Shown here in pieces: positions 1-13,128 of a DNA stretch of 64,000 bases. Position 1 is the stretch's first letter. Every line of letters starts with the position of its first letter. The stretch lies in the NCBI GenBank assembly GCA_026261815.1, contig JAMPIT010000379.1, positions 5,530,001 through 5,594,000 of the forward strand, given 5' to 3'. Both the position numbers and the translations under genes were made by a program. Source of the DNA: Monarcha castaneiventris obscurior. Taxonomy: Eukaryota > Chordata > Aves > Passeriformes > Monarchidae. Below the pieces are notes generated by a model, which had not been told where the DNA came from, made no database searches, and saw only the letters and a list, made by a program, of their open reading frames with translations.

Positions 1-3000
1 AGCAGTATTTGCCTGTCAATAGTCTAAGTCCCTTATGAAAGCAGTAACCTGAGTCTTTCTACTCGAGCCAAATGCAGATTTTCACAGCTCATAGCAACTC
101 AACATTGTCAAGATTACTACCTTGTAAAATTAGTTTCAAAGGTTATTCAGGGACAGAAAAACTGACAGAGCATAAAACACCCCCTTTGGAAAAAAAACAA
201 GACAACAAATAGCAACAAACACCTTTTCACATTGATAGAATAAACTGCACCATATGGATAGCAAAACAGCACTTTTTCTGTATAAAACTTTCCTGGCAGC
301 CAAGATTTTATAAAACCATTTCTTACCTGGGACATAAGTAAAACAGGAACAGTCTGGCATAAAATCTCTAAATAACACTTTGCATCTAAATGTACTTTTA
401 TAGAAAGCTATACTTTGAAAAGATCTAACAAATACCTTGCAAATTATGGCTCTAGGTAGAATGAATTTCAAAGTGGTGTGTGGGAGTAAATCCATACAGA
501 CAAGAATCCCATATTTATTAGCCACTTCCATAGCATTATGTGCTATAATACACTATTAATTTTCTGGATATATGTACGAGTTGCATTATTAAGAAGTTCA
601 AAGTACTGAATAAGTTTGGGAGATTTTTTTTTTATTTATTTAATATAATTTAACCTCAGAGCTTGACTAAAGGCAAAAAACAAATTGAAGATTATACAAA
701 ATGTGTTAAAAGCATAAAATCGCTTTCACAAAAAACTTTTGAAAAGATGATGTTCTTTAAAAGATTCAACTTTCCAAGTATCTGCTTCTATTTAATAAAC
801 CTATGAAACTAACAGGTTAACTAATACAAGAAAAGAATGTCTGTGCACAGACATATTTCTTTTAATGCACTGCCTTCCAAGGCCCTGTTCTAAGACATGG
901 GTGACAAATGGACCGTCCAGTAGTTTTTAATTGCTAATAAATTCTGCATTACATACTTAATCAAAGTTCCCCTTGAGTTTTAGGACAACCCCAGCTGTTA
1001 TTAAAACTGCAAAACCCCAGGTTTATAAACTGAAAGAAAAAAATTTTACTATATACCATTCAGCCTTTCAAAAGTCACGGGGAAAGATACACAGCCCATC
1101 ATAGGACCCAACTTTAAGCTTTCTGCCTTATGTTTTCCAGAGATCATGTTTCACAGGCTTTAAATAATTGGAGCTATGGGAACACTATTTACACGTTAAC
1201 TTTGCACACCAAAAGTGGTTGGTCCTTCACTTGATCTGATCACTGAAAACTGCACTGCCCTCAATTAACTAATTCAAGGCAAGATGTTGTCTGCTTTTTT
1301 TCCTGGTAGGATGAAAGGCTTTGGGGTAGGATTAGTGAGGCACATTAATTTTTGAAATTAAATGCCATCCTTTTGCTTGCCTGTATCTGCCTTTCCACCA
1401 GTCAAAAGAAAACATCTCTACTTTGTAAGATAGTCAGCTGTGGCCCAAGCACAGCCCATGGAAATTTGCCCTTGCAGAGTAAATACAAGTCCTTCCATGT
1501 GAGATAGGAATGGGCTCTGAGGTTAACATTTCATTTTGTACCAATACCACTTAAAAAGCTCTTACACTTTCTGTCATTAATCCATACCCTCACCAGGACT
1601 TGTGTGCCCTATTGCCCTTTGTTTTTTCTGGCCACCTCTCCTGAGACCTCCACCTCCTTGCCCCTTCCCAGGAGCCCCACTGAAGCTGAGCCGTAGCATG
1701 AGCAAATGGAGGCCAAGGATGCCCCAGGCTGCTCCCTTCCCTTCCTGCACTGAGCTGCAACCCTTACACCCACTCCTGCTTCTCTGCTTGTCACTGGGAC
1801 CTGATACTGCCAGTAGCCCTGCACTGCTGTTTGCTGCATCAAGTCTCCACAACCTTATACTGTTTTATAACTCAGTTTCAGAATTTTTCCTCCCTTTGAT
1901 ACTTTATCAAAGGTAAAGCAATGACCTGTAATGCATGCTTACAAGATCAGATAGAAAATACCTTCTATTCTTGCCAATCTCACCATTTGTTCTATTCAAT
2001 AAATTGTCTTTCTGAGTGGTTCAGGGTTTGCTTTTTCTGAAATGAACAATTACAAGAAAAGGTCATTGAACTGAGGCAGTGGTAACATAGAACTCAGACC
2101 ATGAACTGAATTCTGAATGGGCAGCTTTTCTGACTCCTCTATTACCTGTTGCCTTCATATACTGTAGGAGAGTTAACAGAGGAAACTTCTGCTTCTGGCA
2201 GAATTGTAAGAAGCAATGTTGAAAGTCATGAGATCATCTGTTGGGATAATCCTGTGCAAAGAGAAGATCACCATACAGAGTGGATGCACTTTTTGAGCTT
2301 AATTCTCTCAATAAGTAATTATGTAGCAAATCACAATAGAGTTGATTTGGATTAACTTGTAAGGGTGATTAAGCAGGAGTTCACAACACCACAGGAGACA
2401 TGGGGTAATAATATTAAGTCATTTGTGCCAATTAGGAGGAACAGGCAGATGAAGTGAGGGCCTAAAATGGCTGCATGGCAGTGAAAATGTCATGTCCTGG
2501 TGACAAAGCCCTTTCAAAGAAGAAGGAAGGAAGAAGGAGACTATTGCACACCCTGCCTCTGACCTGCAGCAGAAGGGCTTTGTGGAGCACTACAAGAGTT
2601 GGAGCACTAGCAGGTGTTCATTTTGGCCCTCACCTCTGTATATTCCTTGCTATTTACAGTAGAGAGGCTCCTAATTTTTAAATCTTTGTTTTCTGTTACA
2701 TGTTCCAGTTAACGCTTGCCCAGAACACAGTGAATGGCAAACACTGTGCTCAGCTGCTGTAACACCAGTAATTGTATGTGCAAGTTACTGCAGGATCTCT
2801 TGGTGTCCACATGGCTTTGATGGGTGAAGCATATGAGTCTTAGAAAATGGGCTGCTGGAAAAAGGGTTTTTAATTTGGAGGTGTGTGTATAAAAGCACAC
2901 TATCAAAAGCACTTGCCAGAAACACATGGAAAGTACAAAGACCTATTAAGCAGGACATGAATTTGGCAACCAGGAGAGCACTCAGCCAAGCAAGCTTTAT

Positions 3001-6000
3001 GAAATAAAGCATTGTGAAAAAAGGATTGTATGGCAAGAAGCAACATTTAAGGACGAAGTGAAACAACTCGCTATATACAGGTACACAGATGCACAGACAT
3101 ACTCAAATTTTGTACATAAATTGAAAACCCAGAATTGAAGTCCAATGTTTCAGTGATTTGAACTATTATTTTGACTGGTTTTCATAATTTAAAAGAAAAA
3201 ACCCAACTGCTAAATAGCTACAGACAATTATTCTAACACTTCTACAGCCTCTTTCCCCTACAGTTCTCTCAGTTTGGGCTACTCAGTACTTAGTTCAATC
3301 AACAGATTAATGGCTGTATCCATTTCAACTCTGCAAGGCCAGAATCATGTTCTGAGACACATTTGGAGAAGTTCAGAGGCTAAATGTTTTTGTTCTGAGG
3401 AATATAAAAGAAACTACAGCATTAATGCAGGTGGAATTAACTGCACTTTGTACCAAAGTACTCCAAACTTACTCGAGTGTCAAGAGAAGAGCCTATATGG
3501 ATGTGCAAGACAGCCTGAAATGGAACAAGATGATGAGATAAAGGCTCTCTTGTGGATACATAAATGTGGTTTTATGATGAGGCCTGGAAAGATTCATCAA
3601 GACCATCAGTGAACCAGCAAAGCCCAAGTGAAAACAAACATTTAAAAAACCTGTTTTGAACTTTAGCTATGCTAATAAAACCAGAGGAAACTTTCCAATC
3701 ACTATTCAGTTGGAGTTGACTCTGCCTCTTCACCTTAACTGAACAGTAATTTCTGGAGATATGAATTTGTACTGTGATTAATATTCAGCTATAACACACA
3801 GGAAACAAATGGCTTCTCCAGCTTTTCTGGAGAAATTGATTGATTTGCTTAGGGAAAGTCAATGAATTATGCCATGCCTGTATTTACTAATCAGTAGACA
3901 GTGGTAGAACATGCTTGCCTCACAGGACCAATGTAATGTTAAGATGATTTATTTTTATTGATGTTTTCAGAATCCCAAGCATGCTATGTAAATCCAAAGA
4001 ATTAAGATATAGGAAACTCTGGCAATTAAAATATTGATGAAGTTATGAACAACTTATTCATGTTGTATAAAGTTATTATGCAGAATTATCTTCCCAGAAA
4101 CAGAATAACCTAAAACTTGTATTACCTATATGAATTATAGATTTTAAATGACAAATGCAAAAATTAACACTGCAGTATCATATACATTTCAAGGACAAAA
4201 CTTTCAACTAGGAAAAAAATACTAAAAAGTGGAGCAAAAGTTTTGAAGATGCTGCCACAATTGACACTGCCTACATTACATGGAGAGAAAAGTTCTACTG
4301 TCTCACAGTTAACAGTAGACTTACGCAGTCTATTTTTTTTAATTTGACATAAATAGCCCTAGATATAAGCTCTAGGTACTGTAAGCATCGCTATAAAGTA
4401 AGCATTAAATATGAAAAAATCAAGCAAAACCAAAATCTAAACATAGGAATGGAGAAAGAGGCTAAAAACAAAGAAGCATACTTCCTGCCAATTTTATATT
4501 AAAAAAACAAACAAAAAAAAAAGCAATGAAGACAAAGAATTATCTCCACAGATCTTAGATATAGTCTTAAAAACTACTTACCTCTTATACTAAATAGTGG
4601 TCTTGAATTGGCATAGTGAGTGTCGTAAAAATAAATATTGTCCTGGCGTTTATATCCCAAACCAGATGTATGCAGGGCTAAGTACTTAAGACTATGAAAT
4701 ACAGACATTTAGGCCAGGTTTCTCAAAAGCTTAGGCCAGGCAACTGGCAGTCTGAGATGCTAAAAGCCTTTTTTGCTCTTTAAGCATTCAAGATGCTTCT
4801 ACTGATTCACAGAACCACAGAACATGACCACTCAGCTCTTGAACGGAAGGGAATAGTTGTCACCATTTTCCTAAATGACACAATCATGCCATATAAACTT
4901 TCAGACTCATTAGTACATATATTCATAAAAAGAACATCTACCTCACACAGACATTTTTGTGTAATGATTAACTAGTTTCATAGGAGTGGTTTGTTACAAC
5001 CATTGTAAAAATGTTTTATCTCAATTCCAACCAAACCTTTAAAAAGTTTCATCTGCTGAGACTTAATAACTTTGCCTTCCAAACAGATGACAATCTATTA
5101 ACTGGGCAATAACCACTGAGATCTGTGAGGAAGTCATGGCTGCTTTATCTCTAACAAGGCAATTCCCTCTTTATGCAGCAAATTTTTCAGCTCCTTGATG
5201 TTTTGTCACATTCAGATCCGTTAGGAATTCCAATATCTTTGTACAGTATTACATAAACCTGTATATTATGTGTTTCCTGAAGGCAGGGTGGACACTTAAT
5301 TGAATGTAAGAGGTGGATTTTATAAAGCTTCTAATGAACCATAGAGAAGCATCAACCTTGTGAGACAGTGATCTTTAAGGCACAACTGACACAAGCAGCA
5401 TATTCCAAAACATGCCTGTATCTCATTCCTTCATGCCTCCATCTCTCAGCTGAGCCAAGAGGGTGTGAGGTGACACACATGCCACAGACTCATCTGACTT
5501 CTTTTCCACTAAACACAGCTATTCTTGCTAAGCAACACACTGGGGGAAACAGGAATTTTCAAAACCTTTATTTTAGTCATTTAATACAGCTTTTGAAACA
5601 GGTCCAGTCCCACGGGGCTCCATCTGCAAAAGATTTTTTAAGAGCATATGAGTAACTGTACAAAGTGAGAAAGGGATAAATTCATTCAGAGGGGGTCCAA
5701 AAAACCATGTATCACTGATTCAGTAAAATGGCCCAAAGAATATCCATGTGTCCTTTTGAGAGCCAATACACAGCTCACACTACAATGTGGACTGAGGACA
5801 GGCCATAATGGGGCCATTCATGATAACCCTAAAAAAATCAACTCACCTTCCCCTGTTTTTCATGCAGATTCTTTTATTAATCCTGAGACGGTGCAGCCCA
5901 GGAGCTCAATGGTAAAAGGTACAGGGCAGAAATTCTGAATAGCTCTGCAAGGGATCTTCCTGGTGGAGTCAGACAATTCCCAAATGCCATGGGAAACACA

Positions 6001-6272
6001 AGAGGAGGAGACACATTACTTCATGACCTCTACCAAAATATAAAATGGATTCAGAAGCAAGATACAAGATTTCATCCCAATATTAATTAAAACACACATG
6101 AAAGACAATCACTCTTGTCTGCTAGAACACCTGTACACGAAGGTTAGGTTTCTATCATTGCAGGTGCCTTAACAATATGAGCTCTTTGTATGCCCCTGAT
6201 TCATCTGTATGATTCCATCAACTTTGGTTCATGGCCACTCCATATGACTGTTCTCATCAGACAAAGGGAAAA

Positions 6273-6327
6273 AATATATAAATATATATATATGTATATA
6301 TAAAGTGTGTGTGTATGCATGTATATG
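6273..6327. repeat. TA/TG-rich simple repeat
   Basis: A run of TA dinucleotides interrupted by single bases passes into a short GT run and then a GTATGCATGTATATG tail. It is a compound, imperfect microsatellite in the intron. No function is indicated. Confidence 0.85.
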
Positions 6328-9300
6328 AAGAGAACAGCATGTACCATCAGATCTGGGGGTAGCTCATGGCATATTCATGATGACAAGAGTTGGAAAACAG
6401 AGACTGAATAGGTGTGAAGGGACACTGAGAATGACAGTCTGACCAAAGCAGCTGATGTGAAGAGGCATCTATATGGGAAATATTCCGTTGTACCACGCCA
6501 AGATCCAAGCAACAGCTGCAGTATTTCATAGAAACACTGTGAGCTCCAAGAAGCAGCAGCTTAGAGAAAACTCTAGAGATGCATATGGAATTCATCCAGT
6601 ATTAAAAGCGCATAGCATGCCACACTTACATGGGTGAAATGGAAATTCACATCAGTTACAGACCCCTACCTTTGGCTGTATATTTTTATACTCTTTCATC
6701 AATTCCCAGTGAAACACAAATGTTGACTGTTTACACAGCTCTCAAATACCAGTTTCCAGGATCTTTTACTGATTGTGCAAGAATACCATTCTGTAATATT
6801 TGTAACAGTCAGTGGCTTATTCCTTACCATGAATTTTGCAAAATTGTTTGATCGCTGTCTTTTGACTGTTTAATAAACATAACAAACATTTCACAGCTTT
6901 CAATGCCTAGCTACACCACTGTCCCCTCCCTGCCTCAATAACTAATGTAGATGCTGGCTTTTTAATTGTTTCTTTGAAGTATTCAAAATCAGTGACTGTT
7001 AGAGATGAAATACAAAGCAGGATGTTTTGATGAAACATATGGCAGACAAAACCTCAAGCAGACTGATAGGGATTATTGGCAGTTGTTCTTTTTCACTCCC
7101 CATTCTGCAGGGAATAAGATACTGCTAGAGACCATCTGGGAAATCCATCTAGCAAATCCCTTGTTGTTGTAGGGATCTAGGACATCAACCATGATTCCAG
7201 TTCCTCACTGTTTTCCGTGGCATATTACAGCTGCACCAGTGTTGTTTTCTATAAGGCTGAAAGTTATTAATCAGAACTTCGTGGACATTGTGAATTGAAC
7301 TCTTGCATATCCTCTTGGAGTAAAAGTCTATTATCTAGGTTCCCCTTAGCAGAGGACTAGACTCAGTAATTAAAGTTAATTCCTCACAGTCCTATTTTCT
7401 GGTAAGTAATACTGTTATCTATATCTATTCTTTTTTTCCTAAAAATCAAAATTTAAGATAGATCTTCCTGTGAGTCTTTGGAAGCAAATGGAGGGGAACA
7501 GATGAGAATTACCAGAAAAAGCTGAAGCAGCAAAAGGAAGTTAAAAGGCAAGCAACAAAAGGAAAGACAAAAGAGTACAAAATAATTAAACAGTTTTAAA
7601 GTTGAATTCTACTTCTCTTTCCCCTCTTTCCTATATTAAAAAATTGACCTATTCACTGCTCTCACATCACCCAGCAAATCCAGCTGCATGAATAAGTAAG
7701 TATCCAAAAAAAGCATTCAGGGTTCTAATGTAATTAATTATTCCCAGCAATTGCTACAGAGAGCACACAAAAGCACAGCTTGAAGGTGTATCAAGCATTC
7801 AGCAAGACATTTGACTACTGGCCTCCATTCAACAGAAAAAAAGATTAGAAAGTGAGATATCTGTAAGACAACTAATAAAAACTATATTTATTTTAAAATC
7901 TCAACAATATTTTTTTATAAATGTCATTAAAGAAGAAAAACCTTTTACTTCTTTTCTCTCTTTCCTCAGGACTTGTCTTGGCATATAGAAAAGAATTCAA
8001 TACCAGAAAGAAAAAATTAGGAGTAACATTCATGATTGTCAACTTCTTGAATAACAATATAGTTTTGAAGGAGTGTAATGTGTAGAAAGGAGCCAATTAT
8101 GAAGCCATTCATCACAGATTAAATTTGAGGATCAGCTCTTCAACCTCGGCATCTGAAAAATAAAAAAAATGACAGTTCATTAACTGTAAATAATATTAAG
8201 ACTGAACACAATCACAGTAGGTAGCAATTATTGCTGCCCCATTATATCTTGCTCAATTTACCATCAAATAGTGTTTAATCTTCCAAGAGCAAGATTTGCT
8301 CTCAGTCTTTTTCTAAGGGGCAGAGGAGCTGCATATGTGATAACAGAAGAAAAAGGTGCAGCAAATCATTTAATGTGGTAGGACTTCAACAAAAATTCAA
8401 TTTCCTTCCTAGTGGGGAAAAATACCCCAACAAACCATAACAAAAAAGACCTCAAAAATAAGAGTTAGGGATTGTAACAAGGCCCAGCCATGAAGGTGTC
8501 TATCAGGAACAAATCTAGGCTGAAGTGAATAAGAATTTGCCTGAAAGGTACAGACGTGTTACCAGACTGATGAGCTATAAAACGTTCTTGGCTGTAAACA
8601 GGGAGGGAAGTAGGAATTTCAGATCTTACCTCACTGATTGCAGAGGCACTTGATAGCTTTCTGTCTTGTCTGAACAGATGTCCAGCCACTAAAACCAAGT
8701 TGGAGAAAGTCCTGCACCTCCTTCACATACAAGTGCTTCATTTTTGATATGCGTGACCAAAGGCTCCAAACGTTAAAGTAAATGAGGATAGACAGCTGGA
8801 TCTGTGAGTAACACTCATGAAATCTGGAATCCAGGGCACCACTTTTTGATACTTGACCAATGTGCACTTCCTCCTTTTAAAAAAAACTTCTGAGAAAATT
8901 TATAAAAGGTCATATCAAAACTTATTGTCTTCCATGCCAGTTCTACATTAGCTGGGATTTCATACACATATGGACTCAGACTGTATTCTCCATTTCAGGT
9001 ATGTAAATCTGGAGTAGCATCATCGACTTCCATTTAATTGACCTGGAGCTACATTATTGTTGTGAATGCCCTGCAGGAAATCAATTTCACTTTCAAGAGC
9101 TTTGAGTGAACATGAAAACCTGCTACTAAATGTACTTCCAATGGAAGAATTAGACACAGAACTGATGGTATTGTAGACAAAGGACTTTGATGAATGTGAC
9201 TGTTAGCGAATGGTACAGAATTCATATTTTCTGATAAGCACAACACTGAGTTTTTTTCATGCAGCTGTAGTGGCATGAAAACATGCTCTGAAAAACAATG

Positions 9301-12300
9301 TTCTGTTTAGCCATTTATTATGGGTAACCCCCAAAATCAGAAGATTCAAGCCTGGAAAAAGCAGTGCTCTATAAAACCATAGTTGTTACACTTGAGCAGT
9401 GCTTAAACAGTGCTTATTAAACCAATAAACTAACATCAAAATTTTTTGGTACCGAAGAGTTTCTCAGTGGCCTCTAACAACTTCCCTCCAAAAGAACAGC
9501 AAAAAAAGGACACCTTTTTTTCTTCATAGAACAAACATGCTTTATCCAAACAACATACAAACTGACTTTTGGAGCCAGAAAATGGTGATTTTCTCAGCTT
9601 GCTTGTTTTCTACAAGTAGGGAAGAGTAAAATCAAGGTGTCAGATAAAATGGTAAAGTAAAACATAAAGGACTCAGGCTTTATGAGAGCAACTTCTAAAA
9701 TCCCTATGCATGAAGCAGCAATTCATTAGGTAAGAGAGAAAAACAGGCTAATTTGCAGGTGAGTGGGCAGGAAAAAATTAGAAAGTCACAAAACTGCTTG
9801 CATATACTTTTTTTCATTAATGTTCTCCATGCATAGGAGAAGAGAATAGGTTTACCTTCTTCTATTGTAGTGTATCTATCTCCCGAGAAGAGAAAAGCAC
9901 TGACATGCCTGTTACCTTTGCACAAACTTGAACATAGCAGAGAAAGATACATACTTAAACAGAACACTTGAGCCTGCCTTCACACACCAAAGATGTCAGA
10001 TGCAAGACAAAAGATGTAGCCTTGTATCACCTACACGCGATGGTGGCAGGGGTGGATTCTGCCTTCGGTTTACTTCTTTTGTCATTTTTACTTTTAAATC
10101 TCAGTACAAACTATTGCCATGGATTTAGTGTAAAGCAGCAAGGATGGAATGCATCGGGTAACAACTAAGGCAAAGCTGGAAGATGTCACCAGCCTCATCT
10201 CAGTGCTAAGGCTGGAATGATGAGAGCAGACTGGACCCTTGTGGAGCTGCGGACTCATTCTGTGCTGGTATCTCGTTGCTTTGCCTTCTGCCCCACTCCT
10301 GTTGTTGTTTGCTCAAAATCTAGCATGCCACTAATTGTAGCAACATGTCCTGCCTAAACCTTTCACCAGACTTTGCCTCACTCCTCAAAAGTTATTTATG
10401 ACAGTAGCAAACAGTGTTTGGTGCTAAGTCTCTTCCTAGTCCTAACAATTAAGACATAAAATAAGGCTGTCAAACCCCTGGACTGCAGACTCTCAAGATA
10501 CTTCCATAAAGAAAACAGCAGTCAGTAGAATATGGCATTTCTTGAACACTTTCTATCTGACCATGGAAATGAAATAAAATATACCAGTTAGAATGAACAA
10601 AACCAAGAAGTTAATTTCTTCTTATGCCATACCTAGGTAGTGAGATCCAACTTCAAGCAAGGGACACAATGAAAAGTTCTGAGGAGAGATGAGTTGGAAT
10701 CAAAAGCTCCTTTCTCAGAGGCTAAACTCTCAATCCAGATTAATTAACTTGGGCATTTAGCAAAATAAACTAGATGGGCAAAAGGTTATTTTCTTTGTAC
10801 TAAAAAAGCCAACATCCAGAGTTTAATGGTATCCTCAAAAGAAGAGGAGACACTTTCATCTTACCCTTTCCACCTACCTTCCTGCTTAGAGCTGAGGTAA
10901 CCATATCACGTAAGTATCACATGACAATGCTCCCATTCAGCTGAAACCTCTCTATTCCATTTGAATATAAATAATCAATGATGATGGAAGAAAAAAAAGA
11001 TTGAATTATTAAGTTAAAAAAAAAAAGGAAAAAAACCAAAACAACACCTCCAACACTGTTCTTAATAACATGCAAATTCCCAGTCTGCATTTTAACTCCT
11101 GCTATGAGTAGATGCACACGTTTCATGTTTCATTAATTTTTTTTTTTAAATAAATTACTTCCTAAGTTTCTCAATAGGCCTCTATCAGTCTCTATGAAAG
11201 TCCACTGCAATTCCTAAGGATTCCACTTGCTTTAGAAAAAGCCATATGCTCCCTTATTTTCTGACCATGGCCATTTCCACAAGGAAACCTGCAGACAGAA
11301 ACACAGGCAGATGGGAACTAGACAGGCAGGGACTCCCCATGCCTCAGAAACACAATGTCAGATGTGATGATGTTCCCTGGATATAAGGAATGCCCTTCCA
11401 CCTTTTGCTAAGATACAATCATATCTTTCAAAAGGAAAGAGAGTGAGGAAGAAATACACTGTGACTCTACCTTGCTCCTCATAGATGGTGTCTATCAGTG
11501 GCTAAATTCATGTGCACTTTTGGAAACCAGATGGATTCACCAGCAGATGCCAACAGGCTTATCTGTATAATTGCATATGCAGGTCAGGCTGATTGGACAG
11601 TCATGCCTGGTTTCCCTTGGTAATGATGAGCTCCAGCAAAATTGATATTACAAGATTCTACAGCTGGACTAACCACTGAGCATGGCTAAATTTTAACTGG
11701 AGTATTGAGCAGGAACTTCAAACTTCACCCAGGACCTCATACATGCTCTGGCTTTCAGATGCCATACAAGGTTACAGCTTTTAAATACCTTCTTGGAGCG
11801 GGGCCTGTGTTAAAAGCAGACAGCGTGCCAGGCTAACCTGCCATAGTGTAGATAAATCCATTACATCACTGTTTGAAGTTGCAATTGCTGGAAGCAAACA
11901 GCCCCTGGCAGTGGCCCATGACAATAACACTCTTCTTTACATCAGGCTGTAGAAAAAAGCTTGAGAAACACTTCAAAAGCCCAGCATTAAAGGAGAGACA
12001 GCGGGATTGTAGTTTTAGAGACTACATGAAAGCTCTGCCTTGCGGTGAACAACTGTAACTATAATGACATGCACATTAGAATGCAATATTATAATTAAAG
12101 GTCATGGTATGCAGCAATCATTATTTGTTGTTCTCTCCTTTAAAACTATGCTTTACTTTTCACACTTAGGGGAAAAATTTCTTATCTTGTGCAATTCTTC
12201 AAGCAGCCAATTACACACTTGAGCTAAACATAATGCATACTGACTTAGCCCACCATACATCCACAGGGAATCAAGGTGTCCAACTTTCTATCAGAAATTT

Positions 12301-13085
12301 CATCTGGTAGAAAGAAAGAAAACCAACTGTTTGCAATTAGTAGGTATCTGGAAAAAATGGGCACGTGTGTTGTTCTTGTCACCTCATTTTAATGCATCTC
12401 CTAGGCATTTATGATCAGTAGCACATGTTTCTATCTGGGAAATTCCAAAGGGAAGTTTTTGCATATTAGGTGTGCCCCTTGCAATACAGATATAGTGAAC
12501 TATTTATTAATCCAGGTAAAATAGTGGCACAACCTAAGTATGACTGGTGAGTTCAAAAGCCTGTTTTCCCATACTGTATTACAATAACCTTGTTATCCAA
12601 ATGCAGAAAAGACAAAATCATTTAAAAGGAGCAGGCCTGCTATATTTAATGAAATAAATAACGAAGAAGAGATAAAGTTATATATTAACTTTTCAAAATA
12701 AAATATATGGCCCAGGAAGTAGCAACAACAAAAGAGTCAGCAATAAAAAAATCTCAGTGCTACAGAGACTTCACCATGGTCACAAAAAACCCTGTCAGGC
12801 TCACACATAATTAACAATCTGAAATAATTTATATGTGCACTTAACTATTTGAATTCATGGAACATATTTGCAGAGCATTTGCCGATGAATACTTTCTAAG
12901 TCCTCTGTAGTACAAAGTCCCAGCCCAGTCAAGGTAAACTTCTGTATATATTTTTGCAGCTATGCGAAATTTCAGACTTCAGTTTATCCCTAAATGGTTA
13001 TAGGAATTTCTGCTGCTCTGAACATCTAGGTCTTACTGGAGGATCTGCTCCCTAATACAAGCTTAATAAAAGCATACATAAAAAG

Positions 13086-13128
13086 CATATATATATACAC
13101 ATACACATACACGTGCATGTATGTGTAC
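13086..13128. repeat. TA/CA/TG compound simple repeat
   Basis: The sequence passes from TA dinucleotides to CATACA units and then to TGCATGTATGTGT, so the two halves are roughly complementary and could fold back. It is an alternating purine-pyrimidine microsatellite in the intron. Confidence 0.8.

Noticed and set aside
136..531. 131-codon minus-strand ORF
   Set aside because: Rich in Phe, Cys and Leu as expected from AT-rich noncoding sequence; no domain, no splice context and no NOL4 similarity.
3274..3612. 112-codon plus-strand ORF
   Set aside because: The composition looks somewhat protein-like, but there is no recognisable family, no promoter or splice support, and one such ORF is expected by chance in 64 kb.
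4790..4850. CACAGAACCACAGAAC resembling a reversed CR1 terminus
   Set aside because: The sequence after it does not follow the CR1 3' end for long enough to support a call.
8465..8867. Two overlapping minus-strand ORFs next to a GAG|GTAAGA donor-like site near 8630
   Set aside because: The donor is good by consensus, but neither frame matches NOL4, and joining to the acceptor at 8152 gives an early stop in every frame.
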